A stretch of 7,055 nucleotides of DNA, from positions 1 through 7,055 of the forward strand of contig JAPHSI010000141.1 of NCBI GenBank assembly GCA_026193155.1, written 5' to 3'. The notes under the pieces were generated by a model that was given only the letters and a program-made list of their open reading frames with translations, did not search any database and had not been told where the DNA came from. Positions within the stretch are counted from its first letter, which is position 1. Each line of letters opens with the position of its first letter. Below, piece after piece: positions 6,448-7,055 of the stretch. A program made the translations under genes and the position numbers. This DNA is from Sulfurimonadaceae bacterium (lineage in GTDB: Bacteria; Campylobacterota; Campylobacteria; Campylobacterales; Sulfurimonadaceae).

Positions 6448-6669
6448 TTAAACCTCTTTTTCAGTAAAGCCTTTTACAGTTACAAGGCCTTCAGCGATTT
6501 CCATTAGTGCTAAATCTGCAGCTTTTACACTTTTTGGGTTTATGTTTAGTTTACTAGTAGCTCCATTTAAAAGTTCGTCACTTCTTTTTGAAACAGCTAA
6601 AGCTAACTGGTAGCGATCCATACTAGGGTTATTGTCTAAAACTTTTGCAGTTAATTCTTCTACTCTCAT
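6448..6669 (-). CDS. rpoZ: RNA polymerase omega subunit
   Basis: The small RNA polymerase subunit that helps fold and hold beta-prime, and in many proteobacteria forms one (p)ppGpp-binding site with it. The 73-residue product shows the omega/Rpb6 pattern: DRYQLALAVSKR at 18-29, followed by ADLALMEIAEGLV at 51-63. It is shorter than the 91 residues of E. coli omega because the C-terminal tail is missing, which is usual in this phylum. The N-terminus reads MRVEEL instead of the MARVTV of E. coli. The ATG (6669-6667) is preceded by AAAAGGA (6684-6678) at eight bases, in an 18-bp gap after pyrH. spoT begins 3 bp after the stop, so the alarmone enzyme and a subunit of its target are made from the same message. 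Confidence 0.95.
   Translation of the reverse strand: MRVEELTAKVLDNNPSMDRYQLALAVSKRSDELLNGATSKLNINPKSVKAADLALMEIAEGLVTVKGFTEKEV
6453..6460 (-). promoter_or_regulatory. Ribosome binding site deciding the TTG start of spoT
   Basis: AAAAGAGG on the minus strand lies within the last codons of rpoZ, with its GAGG core eight bases from the TTG at 6444-6442. The spacing is ideal and no ATG or GTG competes nearby; a second TTG occurs at codon 3. The site places spoT translation in direct succession to rpoZ. Confidence 0.75.
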
Positions 6670-6687
6670 TTATTCAGTCCTTTTATT

Positions 6688-7041
6688 TTACTTTACTATT
6701 GAACAGTTTTTACCGTCATTATTTAAAATCTCTAAAAGATTTCCTTTTTTGAACATATCACATACAATAATTGGAAGTTTGTTATCTTTTGCTAATGCGA
6801 TAGAAGTATCATCCATAACTTTTATATGATCACTTAAAGCTTGATCATAAGTTAGCTCATGTAACTTTTGAGCATCACTAAATTTTTCAGGGTCTTTATC
6901 ATAAACACCGTCAACTTTTGTAGCTTTTACAATAACTTCCGCACCGATTTCAACAGCACGAAGTGTAGCTGCAGTATCTGTTGTAAAGAAAGGATTACCA
7001 GTTCCTGCTGCAAAAATAACTACACGACCTTTTTCTAAATG
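6688..7041 (-). CDS. pyrH: UMP kinase, C-terminal half (truncated by contig end)
   Basis: UMP kinase phosphorylates UMP to UDP with ATP in pyrimidine nucleotide synthesis; the bacterial enzyme is a hexamer of the amino-acid-kinase fold. The last 117 residues are present, out of about 235-240 in the family, and were read directly from the minus strand, ending in TAA at 6690-6688. Diagnostic stretches are GTGNPFFTTDTAA (residues 13-25 of the visible part), KATKVDGVYDKDP (39-51) and KVMDDTSIALAKDNKLPI (74-91). They match the UMP/ATP-binding and core regions of PyrH rather than aspartokinase or glutamate kinase. The frame stays open into 7043-7055, but those bases are adapter, so the last trustworthy codon is the histidine at 7041-7039. 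The break is an assembly artefact, not a pseudogene. pyrH is the first visible gene of the operon, and the operon promoter lies outside the window. Confidence 0.95.
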   Translation of the reverse strand, partial: HLEKGRVVIFAAGTGNPFFTTDTAATLRAVEIGAEVIVKATKVDGVYDKDPEKFSDAQKLHELTYDQALSDHIKVMDDTSIALAKDNKLPIIVCDMFKKGNLLEILNNDGKNCSIVK

Positions 7042-7042
7042 A

Positions 7043-7055
7043 AGATCGGAAGAGC
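7043..7055 (+). other. Illumina adapter sequence at the contig end (artefact)
   Basis: The last 13 bases are AGATCGGAAGAGC, identical to the common stem of Illumina TruSeq adapters and in the orientation seen when a read runs through its insert. In the pyrH frame they would add Ser-Ser-Asp-Leu before HLEKGRVV, which does not look like native PyrH. These bases are not genomic. Confidence 0.95.

Noticed and set aside
6632..6829. Plus-strand ORF of 65 codons over rpoZ and pyrH
   Set aside because: It overlaps the rpoZ start and pyrH end antisense, with no supporting motif.
1..7055. CRISPR array, insertion sequence, integrase, toxin-antitoxin pair or other undescribed mobile or defence system
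   Set aside because: No regularly spaced repeats, transposase-like protein or terminal inverted repeats were seen. Apart from the truncated gene at the left edge, all coding DNA is explained by known housekeeping families.

Overview
This is a low-G+C, chromosomal window, almost certainly from a member of the Campylobacterota (Epsilonproteobacteria). All genes run on the minus strand. Read in that direction the order is pyrH (partial), rpoZ, spoT, tyrS, a nitronate monooxygenase/FabK-like flavoprotein, and an N-acetylmuramoyl-L-alanine amidase. From memory this matches the Helicobacter pylori order around HP0777-HP0772 and the Campylobacter jejuni order around Cj1274c-Cj1269c. The protein style suggests a Sulfurimonas-like free-living lineage, but the genus cannot be fixed from sequence reading alone.

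Layout, right to left (5'->3' on the minus strand). Bases 7043-7055 are a perfect copy of the 13-base Illumina adapter stem, so the contig end is artificial and cuts pyrH. Then come the pyrH C-terminal half (to 6688), rpoZ (6669-6448), spoT (6444-4294, TTG start), tyrS (4254-3055), the flavoprotein (3055-1964, start overlapping the tyrS stop by one base) and the amidase (1956-565). Gaps between these genes are 18, 3, 39, -1 and 7 bp, and no credible internal promoter was seen, so they are probably one transcription unit whose promoter lies outside the window. A 306-bp, about 20% G+C spacer (259-564) follows. It holds a plausible sigma-70 promoter, short repeats and weak hairpins. After it begins a separate, AT-rich unrecognised gene (258 to beyond base 1).

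How the genes work together: UMP kinase, RNA polymerase omega, the single bifunctional (p)ppGpp synthetase/hydrolase and tyrosyl-tRNA synthetase are core growth and stringent-response functions. The amidase cleaves septal peptidoglycan during cell separation. The flavoprotein's substrate is unknown. Nothing in the housekeeping block looks like a new system. The items most worth a second look are the adapter-derived end, the unknown 24% G+C gene with its own promoter region, the four-cysteine motif in the flavoprotein, and an A8 tract in the amidase linker.
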